Shown here: piece by piece, positions 37,173 to 47,930 of the stretch
Numbering within the stretch: position 1 is the first letter of the stretch
Layout of the letters: each line of letters begins with the position of its first letter
Source: Aerococcus mictus
GTDB taxonomy: Bacteria; Bacillota; Bacilli; Lactobacillales; Aerococcaceae
Assembly (NCBI RefSeq): GCF_003286595.3
Contig: NZ_CP132985.1
Coordinates: 1,054,001 to 1,118,000 of the forward strand
DNA length: 64,000 bases
Reading direction: 5' to 3'
The notes under the pieces: model-generated
Seen by the model: the letters and a program-made list of their open reading frames with translations, nothing else
Database searches by the model: none
Told to the model about the DNA's origin: nothing
Position numbers and translations under genes: made by a program

Positions 37173-39263
37173 TTGGCTACAAAAAGAAAGAAAACACCTA
37201 AAAAAGATTTAGTGATTGTCGAATCACCAACGAAAGCAAAAACGATTGAGAAATACTTAGGACGTAAATATAAAGTGGTGGCAAGTAAGGGCCACTTACG
37301 AGATCTTCCTAAAAGTAAAATGGGAATAGATATTGAAAATAATTATGATCCCCATTATATTACAATTCGTGGTAAGGGAGATACGATCAAAGATCTTAAA
37401 AAAGAGGCAAAAAAAGCAAATAATATTTACTTAGCTTCTGACCCGGACCGAGAAGGAGAAGCGATTGCTTGGCACTTAGCCCATATTTTAAAATTAGATC
37501 CCGAAGAAGATATCCGGGTCACTTATAATGAAATTACCAAGGATACGGTTAAAGAAGCGATCAACAATCCACGCGCCATTGATAAGGACTTGGTGGACGC
37601 TCAGCAGGCTAGACGGATCTTAGACCGCTTGGTGGGCTATAACTTGTCCCCCATTTTATGGGCTAAGGTCAAGAAGGGCTTATCCGCTGGTCGGGTGCAA
37701 TCCGTTGCCTTAAAAATGGTCGTTGACCGCGAAGAGGAAATCCGTAACTTTGTGCCTGAAGAATATTGGAGCATTGAAGGCGTATTCCAAAAAGGAAAAG
37801 AAACTTTCAAGGCCAATGCCTCCAAATTTAAAGGGAAAAAGATTGATCTAAAAAATGAAGATGATGTCAAAGCATTAATGGCTAATATCACTAGTGATCA
37901 ATTTGAAGTTCAAAATTTGACCAAAAAGCAAAGAAAAAGAAATCCGCAAAAGCCATTTACGACTTCTTCCCTCCAACAAGAAGCTTCCAAACGCTTACGC
38001 TTTAGAACGCGAAAGACCATGATGGTTGCTCAACAGTTATATGAAGGGATTAAATTAGGCAGTGAAGGGACAGTGGGTTTAATTACCTACATGCGTACTG
38101 ACTCCACCCGGATTTCTGATGGTGCTAAACAAGAAGCCGGCCAATTTATCCAAGACAAATACGGTAAGGAATATATCGGTAAGGGGACTAGCGGGGCTAG
38201 CGGACAAGGAGCCCAAGATGCCCATGAGGCTATTCGACCGACTTCTGCCTTTCGTCATCCCGATAGCGTTGAAGCTTATCTCAGTAAAGACCAATTCAAG
38301 CTATATAGTCTTATCTGGTCTCGCTTTATGGCTAGCGAAATGGCACCAGCTGTCTATGATACGGTGGCCTGTGATCTGGTTCAAAATGATGTGAGCTTTA
38401 GGGCAAATGGATCAAAAATTAAATTTACTGGTTACCTTAGAGTTTATCCGGATAATAATGAAAAGGATAATCTCTTGCCAGAACTAGAAAACGGTGAAAA
38501 GGTAAAGAGTAAAGAATTAACTCCTAACCAACATTTTACCCAACCACCAGCTCGTTACACTGAAGCAAGCTTAATTAAGACTCTAGAAGAATTAGGGGTT
38601 GGTCGTCCTTCTACTTACTCTCCAACTTTAGAAACCCTGATTAAGCGCTACTATGTTAAATTAGAAGCTAGACGCTTTGAACCCACTGAATTAGGTGAGA
38701 TTGTTAATAGTTTAATTTCTGAATTTTTCCCTGATATCGTTGATCCACAATTTACCGCTAACTTGGAAGATGAATTAGACCATGTAGAAGACGGTAATAA
38801 GAATTGGATAGACGTCGTTGATGCTTTCTATCAACCTTTTAGTAAGGATATTGAAAAAGCTGACAAAGAAATGGAAAAAATCGAAATTAAAGACGAACCA
38901 GCAGGCTTTGATTGCGACGTCTGTGGTCATCCAATGGTAATTAAATTAGGACGTTATGGGAAATTTTATGCATGTAGTAATTTTCCTGATTGCCGTAATA
39001 CTAAGGCCATTGTTAAAGAAATCGGCGTGAATTGCCCAACCTGTAAGGAAGGACAAGTTGTCGAACGGAAATCGAAGAAAAAACGAATCTTTTACGGTTG
39101 TTCCCGTTATCCTGATTGTGATTTTGTTTCCTGGGATAAACCGGTGGGGCGGTCCTGTCCTAAATGTGACCATTACTTGGTTGAAAAGAAAAAACGCGGC
39201 TCTAAACAAGTGATTTGTAGCAATTGTGACTATAAAGAAGATGTCCAAAAAGGCGATGATTAG
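37173..39263 (+). CDS. topA: DNA topoisomerase I
   Basis: A 696-residue type IA enzyme relaxing negative supercoils. The TOPRIM domain (about 10-125) opens [18 protein letters not shown] and includes [14 protein letters not shown]. The catalytic tyrosine is Y306 in YMRTDSTR. Three C-terminal zinc-ribbon repeats follow (C-x2-C...C-x5-C forms, about 570-690). The start is TTG 37173 behind AGAGGAG. It has its own strong promoter and a terminator. Confidence 0.97.
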   Translation: MATKRKKTPKKDLVIVESPTKAKTIEKYLGRKYKVVASKGHLRDLPKSKMGIDIENNYDPHYITIRGKGDTIKDLKKEAKKANNIYLASDPDREGEAIAWHLAHILKLDPEEDIRVTYNEITKDTVKEAINNPRAIDKDLVDAQQARRILDRLVGYNLSPILWAKVKKGLSAGRVQSVALKMVVDREEEIRNFVPEEYWSIEGVFQKGKETFKANASKFKGKKIDLKNEDDVKALMANITSDQFEVQNLTKKQRKRNPQKPFTTSSLQQEASKRLRFRTRKTMMVAQQLYEGIKLGSEGTVGLITYMRTDSTRISDGAKQEAGQFIQDKYGKEYIGKGTSGASGQGAQDAHEAIRPTSAFRHPDSVEAYLSKDQFKLYSLIWSRFMASEMAPAVYDTVACDLVQNDVSFRANGSKIKFTGYLRVYPDNNEKDNLLPELENGEKVKSKELTPNQHFTQPPARYTEASLIKTLEELGVGRPSTYSPTLETLIKRYYVKLEARRFEPTELGEIVNSLISEFFPDIVDPQFTANLEDELDHVEDGNKNWIDVVDAFYQPFSKDIEKADKEMEKIEIKDEPAGFDCDVCGHPMVIKLGRYGKFYACSNFPDCRNTKAIVKEIGVNCPTCKEGQVVERKSKKKRIFYGCSRYPDCDFVSWDKPVGRSCPKCDHYLVEKKKRGSKQVICSNCDYKEDVQKGDD

Positions 39264-39284
39264 AGCTTTTGCTGACAGAATACG

Positions 39285-39319
39285 AAACCTGATAATCAAA
39301 AAGGATTACAGGTTTTTTA
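39285..39319 (+). terminator. Terminator after topA
   Basis: AAACCTG 39285-39291 pairs with CAGGTTT 39309-39315, with inner TAATC/GGATTA pairs and a T run. Confidence 0.87.
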
Positions 39320-39428
39320 TTTTCACTCAGTAAAAGGTAAATTAACTTTATAAATGTTTTGAAAATTCCGACAATTACTTGAAAAAAGCCCTTTAATATG
39401 GTAGATTATATGAGCTAAGAGGGATTTT

Positions 39429-40358
39429 ATGACTTTTGAAAGTTATCGAAAAAGGTTAAAAGAATATATAAAAGATGAGAAACATTATAGTGATCAGACC
39501 TTAAAGGCGTATTTAAGCGATTTTGACGATTTTATCTCCTTTCTTAGGGACGAACTATTAATAAGCGATTTCGAGCAGTTAAGCTACCGAGATATTCGCC
39601 TCTATTTAAGTCATCTGCAAAGAAAGGGATTGAGTCGTAAAAGTTTAGCTCGTCATTTAAGCAGTTTGAGAACCGCTTTCAATCGTTTTCTTGACCAAGG
39701 TCTGCTGGAAGATAATCCTTTTACCTATGTTCAAGCAGCTAAAACGGGACTAAAATTACCCGATTTTTTTTATGAAGCTGAGTTAGATCCCTTGTTTGAG
39801 GCGGCTAAGGGGCCGCGAGCCCTGGATAAGCGAAATATAGCGCTGTTAGAATTCTTATATGCGACTGGTGCTCGGGTGAGTGAATGTACGAATTTGACCA
39901 TAAAGCAAGTGGATCTTAAAAATTCTATTGCCTTACTGCATGGTAAGGGGAGCAAAGATCGCTATGTTCCTTTTGGTTCCTATTGTAAAAAGGCATTGGA
40001 GGAATACTTAGATTCTGGCCGACCTGATCTCTTAAAGGGCCATGATCATGAGTACATCTTCGTTAATAGTCGGGGAGAAGCCTTGACTCCATCAGGCGTG
40101 ACTTATATTTTGAATGATTTAGTCAAAAAAAGCGCCAGTAACCTGGATATTCATCCCCATAAATTACGCCATTCTTTTGCTACCCATCTTCTTAACCATG
40201 GAGCTGATATAAGGACAGTACAAGAATTATTAGGGCACTCAAGTTTATCTAGTACGCAAATTTATACACATATGTCAAAAGAATCTTTAAGAAATAATTA
40301 TTTGAAATACTTTCCAAGAGCTAAGCATAGTGATGTACATAAGGAGGACAAAGAATGA
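39429..40358 (+). CDS. xerC: Tyrosine recombinase XerC
   Basis: A 309-residue recombinase resolving chromosome dimers. It has an N-terminal SAM-like DNA-binding domain (about 1-85) and a catalytic domain with ATGARVSE, GKGSKDRYVP, HPHKLRHSFATHLL and LGHSSLSSTQIYTHM, which supply the catalytic Arg, Lys, His-x-x-Arg, His and Tyr. Its last four bases overlap the codY start. In Bacillus and many Lactobacillales the proteasome-like genes hslV and hslU sit between xerC and codY; they are absent here. Confidence 0.93.
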   Translation: MTFESYRKRLKEYIKDEKHYSDQTLKAYLSDFDDFISFLRDELLISDFEQLSYRDIRLYLSHLQRKGLSRKSLARHLSSLRTAFNRFLDQGLLEDNPFTYVQAAKTGLKLPDFFYEAELDPLFEAAKGPRALDKRNIALLEFLYATGARVSECTNLTIKQVDLKNSIALLHGKGSKDRYVPFGSYCKKALEEYLDSGRPDLLKGHDHEYIFVNSRGEALTPSGVTYILNDLVKKSASNLDIHPHKLRHSFATHLLNHGADIRTVQELLGHSSLSSTQIYTHMSKESLRNNYLKYFPRAKHSDVHKEDKE

Positions 40359-41176
40359 TAGCTGAATCGGTAGAGGGCGTTTTAGAAAAAATTAGAGACA
40401 TTAATAAGGTTATCCGTGAAGGGAATATTTATGATGATGAGATGGCAGATTTTCCCTTTCAAAAGTTAGTCCGTTACTTAGCGGAAAATTTAGAGGCCAA
40501 CGCGTATTTGGTATCTGTTGAAGGAGAGCTATTGGGGTATTTTGCTATTTATGAGGAAATCAATAGTGAGCGGACCGAAGCCATGATGCAAGCCCACCAA
40601 CTAGACCCCAATTATTTAGATATTATCTCACCGATCCAAGAAACCAAGTCAAACATTCCAACTTCAGATGACCGGACTATCTTGGCCTTGGAATTTCGTG
40701 ATAAATTTAACAAAGGCATGACCACTATTATTCCTATTTATGGTAATACCACCAAATTAGGCTATTTAATCTTAGCTCGTCCCTATGAAGACTTTAATTG
40801 CTATGACCTGATTCTTGGTGAATATGTGGGGACGGTTCTAGCCATGGAGATGGTGTTTATTAAACGCCGTCGTCAAGAGGAAAAAGAACAGAAAAAACAA
40901 GTGGTGGATTCAGCTATTCGTTCACTTTCTTATTCGGAATTAAATGCCTTATATGTTATTTTTAAAGACTTAGAAGAGCCACGCACACGCATTACAGCCT
41001 CTAAAATCGCTAAAGAAGAGAATATTACCCGCTCTGTGATTGTAAATGCCCTACGAAAAATGGAATCTGCTGGGGTATTTACTTCCCGGTCTTTAGGGAT
41101 GAAAGGGACCCATATTGATACTCAGAGTAAAGAAAACCTGGAGTATTTGAAAAAACGTTTAGCGGAAGAAGTTTAA
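40355..41176 (+). CDS. codY: Global regulator CodY
   Basis: A 273-residue repressor sensing branched-chain amino acids and, in many species, GTP. A GAF domain (about 1-155) is followed by a helical linker and a winged helix (about 200-250) with the recognition region ASKIAKEENITRSVIVNALRKMESAGV. It overlaps xerC by four bases (ATGA), so it should be co-translated. CodY would be a natural regulator of the amino acid importers in this window, but no operator was identified with confidence. Confidence 0.97.
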   Translation: MIAESVEGVLEKIRDINKVIREGNIYDDEMADFPFQKLVRYLAENLEANAYLVSVEGELLGYFAIYEEINSERTEAMMQAHQLDPNYLDIISPIQETKSNIPTSDDRTILALEFRDKFNKGMTTIIPIYGNTTKLGYLILARPYEDFNCYDLILGEYVGTVLAMEMVFIKRRRQEEKEQKKQVVDSAIRSLSYSELNALYVIFKDLEEPRTRITASKIAKEENITRSVIVNALRKMESAGVFTSRSLGMKGTHIDTQSKENLEYLKKRLAEEV

Positions 41177-41180
41177 AGCA

Positions 41181-41210
41181 AAAAATCGCGCCAGATGACG
41201 CGATTTTTTA
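41181..41210. terminator. Bidirectional terminator between codY and plsY
   Basis: AAAAATCGCG 41181-41190 pairs with CGCGATTTTTT from 41199. T runs are present in both directions, and the plsY stop codon lies inside it at 41208-41210. Confidence 0.9.
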
Positions 41211-41819
41211 TTGTTTATTTTTTTTGTATCCCATGCCAAATGGCACTTTAGCTTCTTTACCAGCTAGGATGCGTTTAATATTATCTTTGTGGCGGAAAAT
41301 GATTAGAAGGGTAATGAATAAGATCAAAATCCTAATCGGAACAGCATAATGAAAAGAAATGATAGAAGCTGCGATCATGGCTATAATGCTCGCTAGACTA
41401 ACCATTCTAAAAAGATAGAGAACAATGAAAAAGACCGCAATCCCTCCTAAGGAAGCCAGGGGTGCCAGAGCTAGACCTACGCCAAAACTGGTCGCTACGG
41501 CTTTTCCACCTTTGAAGTGGAGAAAAAGTGAAAAGGTGTGGCCTAAGATAGCCGCTAAACCAAAAAGCATGCTATCAATATCAGTAAAGTGAGAACTGTA
41601 ATTAGCAATAAGAACCGGTAGCATTCCCTTTACCATATCGCACAGGAATACCAATAAGCCACCCTTGGGACCAAAGGCACGGAAGGCGTTGGTCGTACCA
41701 ATATTTCCTGAGCCCACCCCTCGAATGTCTTTGTGGTAAAGATACTTACCGATAACCACACCGAATGGAATTGCGCCCAGTAGATATGAAATAAATAGGA
41801 AGATAAGATTAATTATCAT
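41208..41819 (-). CDS. plsY: Glycerol-3-phosphate acyltransferase PlsY
   Basis: A 203-residue membrane enzyme using acyl-phosphate to acylate glycerol-3-phosphate in phospholipid synthesis. Five or more hydrophobic segments surround the family motifs: SYLLGAIPFGVVIGK (about 11-25), GSGNIGTTNAFRAFG (about 36-50) and FKGGKAVATSFG (about 103-114). It is divergent from parE and convergent with codY. The plsY/parE arrangement is widespread in Firmicutes. Confidence 0.96.
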   Translation of the reverse strand: MIINLIFLFISYLLGAIPFGVVIGKYLYHKDIRGVGSGNIGTTNAFRAFGPKGGLLVFLCDMVKGMLPVLIANYSSHFTDIDSMLFGLAAILGHTFSLFLHFKGGKAVATSFGVGLALAPLASLGGIAVFFIVLYLFRMVSLASIIAMIAASIISFHYAVPIRILILFITLLIIFRHKDNIKRILAGKEAKVPFGMGYKKNKQ

Positions 41820-41961
41820 TAGCTGATTCCTTTCTATTCAGTTATTGGTATTATAGCATAAGTCAAAGGGAGCGTATGAGCTAGAAAAAAATTTTGCAAT
41901 TTAATGAAATTAAAGTATTATGGTAAATATGCATATAAATAGGTTAGAGGAGATGCACTGC

Positions 41962-44037
41962 ATGGCAAAAAATTCTAAGGCAACTTATGATGAGTCATCC
42001 ATTCAAATATTAGAAGGCTTAGAAGCAGTTCGTAAGCGACCAGGAATGTATATCGGGTCAACCGATAATCGCGGCTTACATCACTTGGTTTATGAGATTG
42101 TAGACAATTCCATTGATGAAGCTTTAGCGGGCTACTGTGATGAAATTTCAGTGACCATTCATGAAGATAATAGCGTTACGGTAACTGATAATGGACGGGG
42201 AATGCCGATCGGTAAACATAGTAGTGGTAAACCAACTGTTGAAGTGATTCTGACCGTCCTTCACGCGGGAGGGAAATTTAGCGAAAGTGCTTATAAGACC
42301 TCTGGAGGACTCCACGGAGTAGGATCTAGTGTTGTTAATGCCTTATCCGATTCCTTAGAGGTCACCGTTTACCGCGATAATAAAAAGTATTACCAAAGCT
42401 TTAGTCAGGGCGGTAAGCCCCATAAGCCTAAGTTAACCAGCCATAAAAGTAAGCAGACTGGAACAAGTATTCACTTTCACCCCGATCCTAAGATCTTTGG
42501 TGCAACAGAATTTAATAGTGACACCATTAAAGAACAATTAAGGGAAAAGGCCTTTTTAACTAAAGGCTTAGCGATTCATTTTACTGATGAAAAAAATGCT
42601 AGCCAGGAAAGCTTCCACTATGAAGATGGCCTGGTCGAATTTATTCATTATTTAAATGAAAATAAAGAAGTGCTCCAAGAGGTCACTTATATTGAAGACA
42701 AGGATAAAAGTTCTAATATCGAAATGGAATTAGCCTTTCAATACAATGATGGCTATTCTGAGACCATCTTGTCCTTTGTTAACAATGTTCGTACGCCAGA
42801 TGGTGGGACCCATGAAACGGCTTTAAAAACCGGGATGACCAAGGCCTTTAATGAGTATGCTAGAAAGGTTAACCTGATTAAACCCAAGGAGAAAAACCTA
42901 GAAGGCTCAGATGTTCGTGAGGGCTTTACTGCGGTCATCTCTGTAAGAATTCCTGAAGAAATTTTACAGTTTGAAGGACAAACCAAGGGGAAATTAGGGA
43001 CTCCACAAGCGCGTTTAGCCGTAGAAAATATGGTGAACACCCATTTATCGATCTATTTATTAGAGAACGGCGAAATAGCGCAGATGTTAGTTCGTAAGGC
43101 TCTAAAAGCGCGCCAGGCCCGAGAAGCAGCTCGTAAGGCTAGGGAGGAAAGTCGCCACGGCAAAAAAGGCAAGAGTAAAGAAACCTTACTTTCCGGTAAA
43201 CTCACTCCCGCACAAAGTAAAAATACCAAGAAAAATGAACTCTTCTTAGTCGAAGGAGATTCAGCGGGCGGATCAGCCAAGTTAGGGCGGGACCGTAAAT
43301 TTCAAGCTATCCTTCCGTTAAGAGGAAAGGTTTTAAATACGGAAAAGGCAAGCCTAACCGATATTCTTAAAAATGAAGAACTAAACACCATTATCCATAC
43401 CGTAGGTGCAGGCGTGGGTCCAGAGTTTGATATCCATGACTCTAACTATGATAAAGTGATCATCATGACCGATGCGGATACTGACGGGGCCCATATTCAA
43501 GTCTTACTTTTGACCTTCTTTTACCGTTACATGCGTCCCTTAATTGAAGCGGGCAAGGTTTATATTGCCATGCCGCCTTTGTATAAACTCTCCCGAGGCA
43601 AGGGCAAGAATGAAAAGATTGCGTATGCCTGGACAGATGAAGAACTCGCCCAAGAGACTAAAAAGTTTGGTAAGGGCTATACCCTCCAACGTTATAAAGG
43701 TTTGGGGGAAATGAATGCTGACCAATTATGGGATACCACCATGAATCCAGAAAGTCGGACCTTAATTCGTGTCACCCTCGATGACTTATCCCAAGCCGAA
43801 AAACGGGTATCCGTTTTGATGGGGAATAAGGTTGAACCACGGAGGGATTGGATTGAAGATAATGTCCAATTTACCATGGATGAAGAAGATAAGTTATTGG
43901 AACACGCCAACCATGAAGAAAGCGATGCGATTGAAGCTAGCGAGTTAATCGCTCAATCGGACCAAGTCACAAGTATGAGTGATAAAGAAGGGCAAATGGA
44001 TTTATTTGATGAAGGAGCTGAAGTGAATGGCGATTGA
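41962..44037 (+). CDS. parE: DNA topoisomerase IV subunit B
   Basis: The ATPase subunit of topoisomerase IV, which unlinks daughter chromosomes. The start is the ATG at 41962, after GAGGAG at 41947-41952; 691 residues result. It shows the GHKL ATPase motifs [20 protein letters not shown] and [13 protein letters not shown], and TOPRIM motifs [18 protein letters not shown] and [11 protein letters not shown]. Synteny with plsY and parC, plus the Gram-positive parE pattern, favours ParE over GyrB. It overlaps parC by 11 bases. Confidence 0.95.
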   Translation: MAKNSKATYDESSIQILEGLEAVRKRPGMYIGSTDNRGLHHLVYEIVDNSIDEALAGYCDEISVTIHEDNSVTVTDNGRGMPIGKHSSGKPTVEVILTVLHAGGKFSESAYKTSGGLHGVGSSVVNALSDSLEVTVYRDNKKYYQSFSQGGKPHKPKLTSHKSKQTGTSIHFHPDPKIFGATEFNSDTIKEQLREKAFLTKGLAIHFTDEKNASQESFHYEDGLVEFIHYLNENKEVLQEVTYIEDKDKSSNIEMELAFQYNDGYSETILSFVNNVRTPDGGTHETALKTGMTKAFNEYARKVNLIKPKEKNLEGSDVREGFTAVISVRIPEEILQFEGQTKGKLGTPQARLAVENMVNTHLSIYLLENGEIAQMLVRKALKARQAREAARKAREESRHGKKGKSKETLLSGKLTPAQSKNTKKNELFLVEGDSAGGSAKLGRDRKFQAILPLRGKVLNTEKASLTDILKNEELNTIIHTVGAGVGPEFDIHDSNYDKVIIMTDADTDGAHIQVLLLTFFYRYMRPLIEAGKVYIAMPPLYKLSRGKGKNEKIAYAWTDEELAQETKKFGKGYTLQRYKGLGEMNADQLWDTTMNPESRTLIRVTLDDLSQAEKRVSVLMGNKVEPRRDWIEDNVQFTMDEEDKLLEHANHEESDAIEASELIAQSDQVTSMSDKEGQMDLFDEGAEVNGD

Positions 44038-46483
44038 TATTCAAGAACTAAGTCTTGACGAAGTAATGGGCGATCGTTTTGGTCGTTATTCCAAATATAT
44101 TATTCAAGATCGCGCTTTGCCTGATATCAGGGATGGACTCAAACCCGTCCAACGGCGCATTTTATATGCTATGTATCATGATGGCAATACTTCAGACCAT
44201 GCTTTTAGGAAGTCCGCCAAAACCGTCGGGAATGTGATTGGCAATTATCACCCCCATGGAGATAGCTCGGTTTATGAAGCCATGGTGAGAATGAGTCAAG
44301 CTTGGAAAAACCGCATGCCCCTGATTGATATGCATGGGAATAATGGGTCCATGGACGGCGACCCTGCGGCAGCCATGCGTTATACTGAAGCACGATTATC
44401 TAAGCTGGCCGATGAACTACTTAAGGACTTAAACAAAGATACTGTCGATACCATTTTGAACTTTGATGATACTGAGGAAGAACCTGTTGTTTTACCTGCT
44501 GGTTTTCCTAATTTATTAGTCAATGGCTCACAAGGGATATCAGCAGGTTACGCTACTGAAATTCCTACCCACAATCTGGGGGAAGTCATTGATGCAGTCA
44601 ATTACTATATTGATCACCCTAAAGCTAAGGTAGAAACCCTGATGAAGTATCTTCCCGGCCCTGATTTTCCCACTGGGGGCATTATCCAAGGAAAAGACCA
44701 GCTGATTAAAGCCTATAAAACGGGTCGAGGCAAGGTAGTAGTTCGGGCACAAACGGAAGTGGAGTCGCTTAAGGCAGGCCGTAAACAGATCGTAATTACA
44801 GAGCTGCCTTTTGAGGTCAATAAGGCTGATTTGGTCCGTAAGATGGACGAATTACGCCTCAATCGAAGTATTGATGGGGTCCTGGAAGTCCGTGATGAAT
44901 CTGACCGATCTGGCTTACGTATTATTGTTGAACTGAAAAAAGATGCCGATGCCGATCAAATTTTACAGTATTACTTTAAGCATACTAATTTACAAATCAA
45001 CTATAATTTCAATATGGTGGCCATTAACAAGCAACGTCCGGAACAGGTTGGTTTAATTGCGATTATTCAAGCCTATATTGACCACCGCAAAGACGTGGTG
45101 AGTCGTAGAACCCAATATGACTTAAACAAGGCCCAAAGTCGCCGCCATATTGTTGATGGTTTGATTAAGGCTATTTCCATTCTTGACCAAGTGATTGCAA
45201 TTATTCGCAACAGTACTGATAAAAAGGATGCTAAAAATAACCTGATTAATGAGTATCAATTTTCTCAGGCGCAAGCAGAAGCCATCGTCACCTTACAACT
45301 CTATCGCTTAACCAATACTGATATTACGGCTCTGCAGGAAGAAAAGTTATCTCTAAATGAAGCCATTAATCAATACCAAGCGATTTTAAGCGATGAAACG
45401 ATTTTGATGAAGTTAATTCAATCAGAATTGAAGGCTATCAAAAAAGCTTATGCTACTGACCGTTTAACTAAGATTGAAGCTGAGGTAGAAGAAATAAAAA
45501 TTAAGAAGGAATTTTTAATTCCTGATGAAGAGGTCGTTACTGTAGTGACCCGGGGCGGTTATATTAAGCGCTCTAGCCTAAGAAGCTACCAATCCTCTAA
45601 TTTCTCCGACTTAGGCTTAAGAGATGGCGACCATGTCTTATACTTAGCTTCGCATTCAACTTTAGAGAATTTAGTCCTTATTACTAATAAGGGCAATTAT
45701 GTTTTCCAACCAGTTTATGAGATGCAAGAACTCCGCTGGAAAGACCTTGGCGAACACCTTTCTCAACGCATTCCTATTGCTTCCGATGAGAAGATTATCC
45801 AAGTCTATCCCTATGATAAGGACAGTCAAGATACGATTGTCCTTGCTACTCGAGAAGGAATGATTAAACAAAGTAGGCTCAGTGAATTGAAGAAAATTCG
45901 GGGCCACAAGAATAAAGCTTCTCAAATTATGCCTTTATCCAGCCCTCTTGATGAAGTAGTTAACTGCTATTTAGTTAATAATCAAAAAGACAATCAAAGT
46001 GGCGAAGTGATCTTATTTACCGCCTTAGGCTTTAGCTTGCGTTACCAAATCAGTGAAATTAATACAGTAGGTCTACGTGCTAAGGGGGTTATTTCCATCA
46101 ACCTTAAAGACCAAGACCAGGTGGTTAATTTTGTCTACCAAGACCAGGTGGATGAGGACCAGCAAATCCTCCTTGCCACACAGCGGGGTTATATGAAACG
46201 GATACGTTGGCGGGATATTCAAACCATGACCCGGGCTAAGCGGGGCCTGATGGTACTACGCGAGGTTAAATCAAAACCCCACCGTTTAGTTCAAGCTCTA
46301 GAGGTTGAATCGACTCAAGAAGTCTATGAATTATATACCAGTAATGGGGAACTAAGCCAGATTAAAGCGGTTGATGTGCCACTTCATGAGCGTTATAGTA
46401 ATGGCTCACAAATTATTGACGAAGGCCGTTTAGGTGAATTGCTTAATGTCATTCCCCTATACAGAAAAGATCCAGAAAAATAA
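44027..46483 (+). CDS. parC: DNA topoisomerase IV subunit A
   Basis: An 818-residue DNA-cutting subunit. The active-site tyrosine lies in [11 protein letters not shown]. The quinolone-determining region reads [15 protein letters not shown], so both commonly mutated positions (the first Ser, and the Glu four residues later) hold wild-type-like residues. The C-terminal part contains the beta-pinwheel repeats. It begins inside the end of parE, as usual. Confidence 0.96.
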   Translation: MAIDIQELSLDEVMGDRFGRYSKYIIQDRALPDIRDGLKPVQRRILYAMYHDGNTSDHAFRKSAKTVGNVIGNYHPHGDSSVYEAMVRMSQAWKNRMPLIDMHGNNGSMDGDPAAAMRYTEARLSKLADELLKDLNKDTVDTILNFDDTEEEPVVLPAGFPNLLVNGSQGISAGYATEIPTHNLGEVIDAVNYYIDHPKAKVETLMKYLPGPDFPTGGIIQGKDQLIKAYKTGRGKVVVRAQTEVESLKAGRKQIVITELPFEVNKADLVRKMDELRLNRSIDGVLEVRDESDRSGLRIIVELKKDADADQILQYYFKHTNLQINYNFNMVAINKQRPEQVGLIAIIQAYIDHRKDVVSRRTQYDLNKAQSRRHIVDGLIKAISILDQVIAIIRNSTDKKDAKNNLINEYQFSQAQAEAIVTLQLYRLTNTDITALQEEKLSLNEAINQYQAILSDETILMKLIQSELKAIKKAYATDRLTKIEAEVEEIKIKKEFLIPDEEVVTVVTRGGYIKRSSLRSYQSSNFSDLGLRDGDHVLYLASHSTLENLVLITNKGNYVFQPVYEMQELRWKDLGEHLSQRIPIASDEKIIQVYPYDKDSQDTIVLATREGMIKQSRLSELKKIRGHKNKASQIMPLSSPLDEVVNCYLVNNQKDNQSGEVILFTALGFSLRYQISEINTVGLRAKGVISINLKDQDQVVNFVYQDQVDEDQQILLATQRGYMKRIRWRDIQTMTRAKRGLMVLREVKSKPHRLVQALEVESTQEVYELYTSNGELSQIKAVDVPLHERYSNGSQIIDEGRLGELLNVIPLYRKDPEK

Positions 46484-46615
46484 GTGACCTAATCACTGGA
46501 TTTACGATTTATTCTATTAACAATTGGGCCTGCTTTTGTTACACTAAATATAAATTTGAAATAATTCTTTTGAATACTTTATTTATACTATTCAGAGTAA
46601 AAGATAGGAGTTATT

Positions 46616-47551
46616 ATGAGTAAAATTTTAATTTTTGGCCACCAAAATCCTGATATGGATGCGATTACCAGTGCTATTTCCTTTAGCTATTTATTAAATA
46701 CCCTAGGTTATGATACCGAACCCGTTGCTTTAGGAGAGGCTAATGACGAAACTAAATATGCCCTAGATCATTTTAATCATGAAGGCCTTCGTGTGATTGA
46801 AAAAGCCGGTGATGAAACTGATACCGTAGCTTTAGTGGACCATAACGAGTTCCAACAATCTGTTGCAGATATAAAAGACCTTAATGTCTTTGCCGTGGTC
46901 GACCACCACCGGGTAGGAAACTTCGAAACCTCTGCACCACTTTATTACATTGCTAAACCTTTAGGATGTACCCAAAGTGTGATTTATGACCTTTATCAAG
47001 AAAAGGGCGTTGAAATCCCTCAACAAATTGCAGGATTAATGTTATCAGGGATTATCTCTGACACCTTACTCTATTCTTCTCCAACCTGTACCGAAAAAGA
47101 CAAGGAAATCGCTAAAAAACTAGCTGAAATTGCTGGAGTGGACGATGAAAGCTACGGAACCGAAATGCTTAAGGCTGGTGCTAATGTTGATGATAAATCA
47201 GCTGTAGAAATCGCTGATGGAGACGCGAAATCCTTTAATATGGGTGGAAAAGAAGTTCGCATTGGCCAAGTGAATGTGGTAGATGCTAACGATGTTATCA
47301 AACGTAAGGATGAAGTCCTTAAAGCCATGAAAGAATTACTAATTAATAATAATTACGATGCTTTCTTATTGGTGATCACCAACATCTTAACCAATGACTC
47401 AGAAGGTCTATTAGTTGGCGATGATTCCTTAACTAAGAACCTTGAAAAAGCTTTTGATGTAGATGTTACAGACCATCAATTAGCCTTGAAAGGCATTGTT
47501 TCGCGTAAGAAACAAATTGTCCCTCCATTAACAGATTCCTTTGAAGGCTAA
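46616..47551 (+). CDS. ppaC: Manganese-dependent inorganic pyrophosphatase
   Basis: A 311-residue family II pyrophosphatase of the DHH superfamily, hydrolysing pyrophosphate from biosynthesis. Metal-binding motifs are GHQNPDMDAITSA (about 8-20), LVDHNE and VVDHHRVGNF (about 95-104); the SRKKQIVPPL substrate-binding motif is near the C-terminus. It has a TAGGAG site and its own terminator. There are no CBS domains, so it is the unregulated form. Confidence 0.97.
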   Translation: MSKILIFGHQNPDMDAITSAISFSYLLNTLGYDTEPVALGEANDETKYALDHFNHEGLRVIEKAGDETDTVALVDHNEFQQSVADIKDLNVFAVVDHHRVGNFETSAPLYYIAKPLGCTQSVIYDLYQEKGVEIPQQIAGLMLSGIISDTLLYSSPTCTEKDKEIAKKLAEIAGVDDESYGTEMLKAGANVDDKSAVEIADGDAKSFNMGGKEVRIGQVNVVDANDVIKRKDEVLKAMKELLINNNYDAFLLVITNILTNDSEGLLVGDDSLTKNLEKAFDVDVTDHQLALKGIVSRKKQIVPPLTDSFEG

Positions 47552-47586
47552 TCTAGTTTTTGATTAAGTATTAAATGAATATAAAC

Positions 47587-47622
47587 AAAATGTCACAATG
47601 ATAAGATTGTGGCATTTTTTTG
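47587..47622 (+). terminator. Terminator after ppaC
   Basis: AAAATGTCACAAT from 47587 pairs with ATTGTGGCATTTT from 47605 with one G-U, followed by T. Confidence 0.88.
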
Positions 47623-47781
47623 TGTGCTGACAGGATTCTCTAGGAATTGAATAATTTATTATATATGAAAGTTTATATTTTTGGATTAAGGAATAGGTTT
47701 GGATTTCACACTAATATTCTATAAATATAAAAAAAGTTTATGAAATTTTTATTAAAATATAACTCTTATATAAAATTAATG
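47623..47781. other. AT-rich spacer ahead of the AAA gene
   Basis: About 160 bases, very AT-rich, with no open frame or repeat that I could support. Confidence 0.5.
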
Positions 47782-47787
47782 TATAAT
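47782..47787 (+). promoter_or_regulatory. TATAAT -10 of the AAA/beta-helix operon
   Basis: A consensus TATAAT lies about 145 bases before the gene. The -35 is poor, so activation or structure-dependent control is possible. Confidence 0.45.
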
Positions 47788-47828
47788 ATTTCCTATACTC
47801 CCGTGTTAATTTACTTCTTAATTATGGG

Positions 47829-47877
47829 AATAGCTTAATAGGCTATTATTTCACGACGTCGATCATTTATGACGTCG
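47829..47877 (+). promoter_or_regulatory. Two inverted repeats in the AAA operon leader
   Basis: AATAGC near 47829 pairs with GGCTATT ending near 47848. CGACGTC 47854-47860 is complementary to GACGTCG 47871-47877 across ten bases. Neither has a T-tract. The second is GC-rich in an AT-rich leader and could be an operator or an RNA hairpin. Confidence 0.5.
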
Positions 47878-47930
47878 GATAAAATATCTTAAAAATAGAA
47901 GCATAGATGAACTTGTAATGGAGTGAAAAT

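Noticed and set aside
39429..40358. Integrase of a mobile element
   Set aside because: The tyrosine recombinase has XerC length and lies in the conserved topA-xerC-codY order with no attachment repeats, so it is the housekeeping enzyme.
41920..41961. Earlier ATG codons for parE
   Set aside because: The GAGGAG site at 41947-41952 lies downstream of them and is well placed for the ATG at 41962.
44250..44300. Possible quinolone-resistance change in parC
   Set aside because: The region reads [12 protein letters not shown], with wild-type-like residues at both usual sites.
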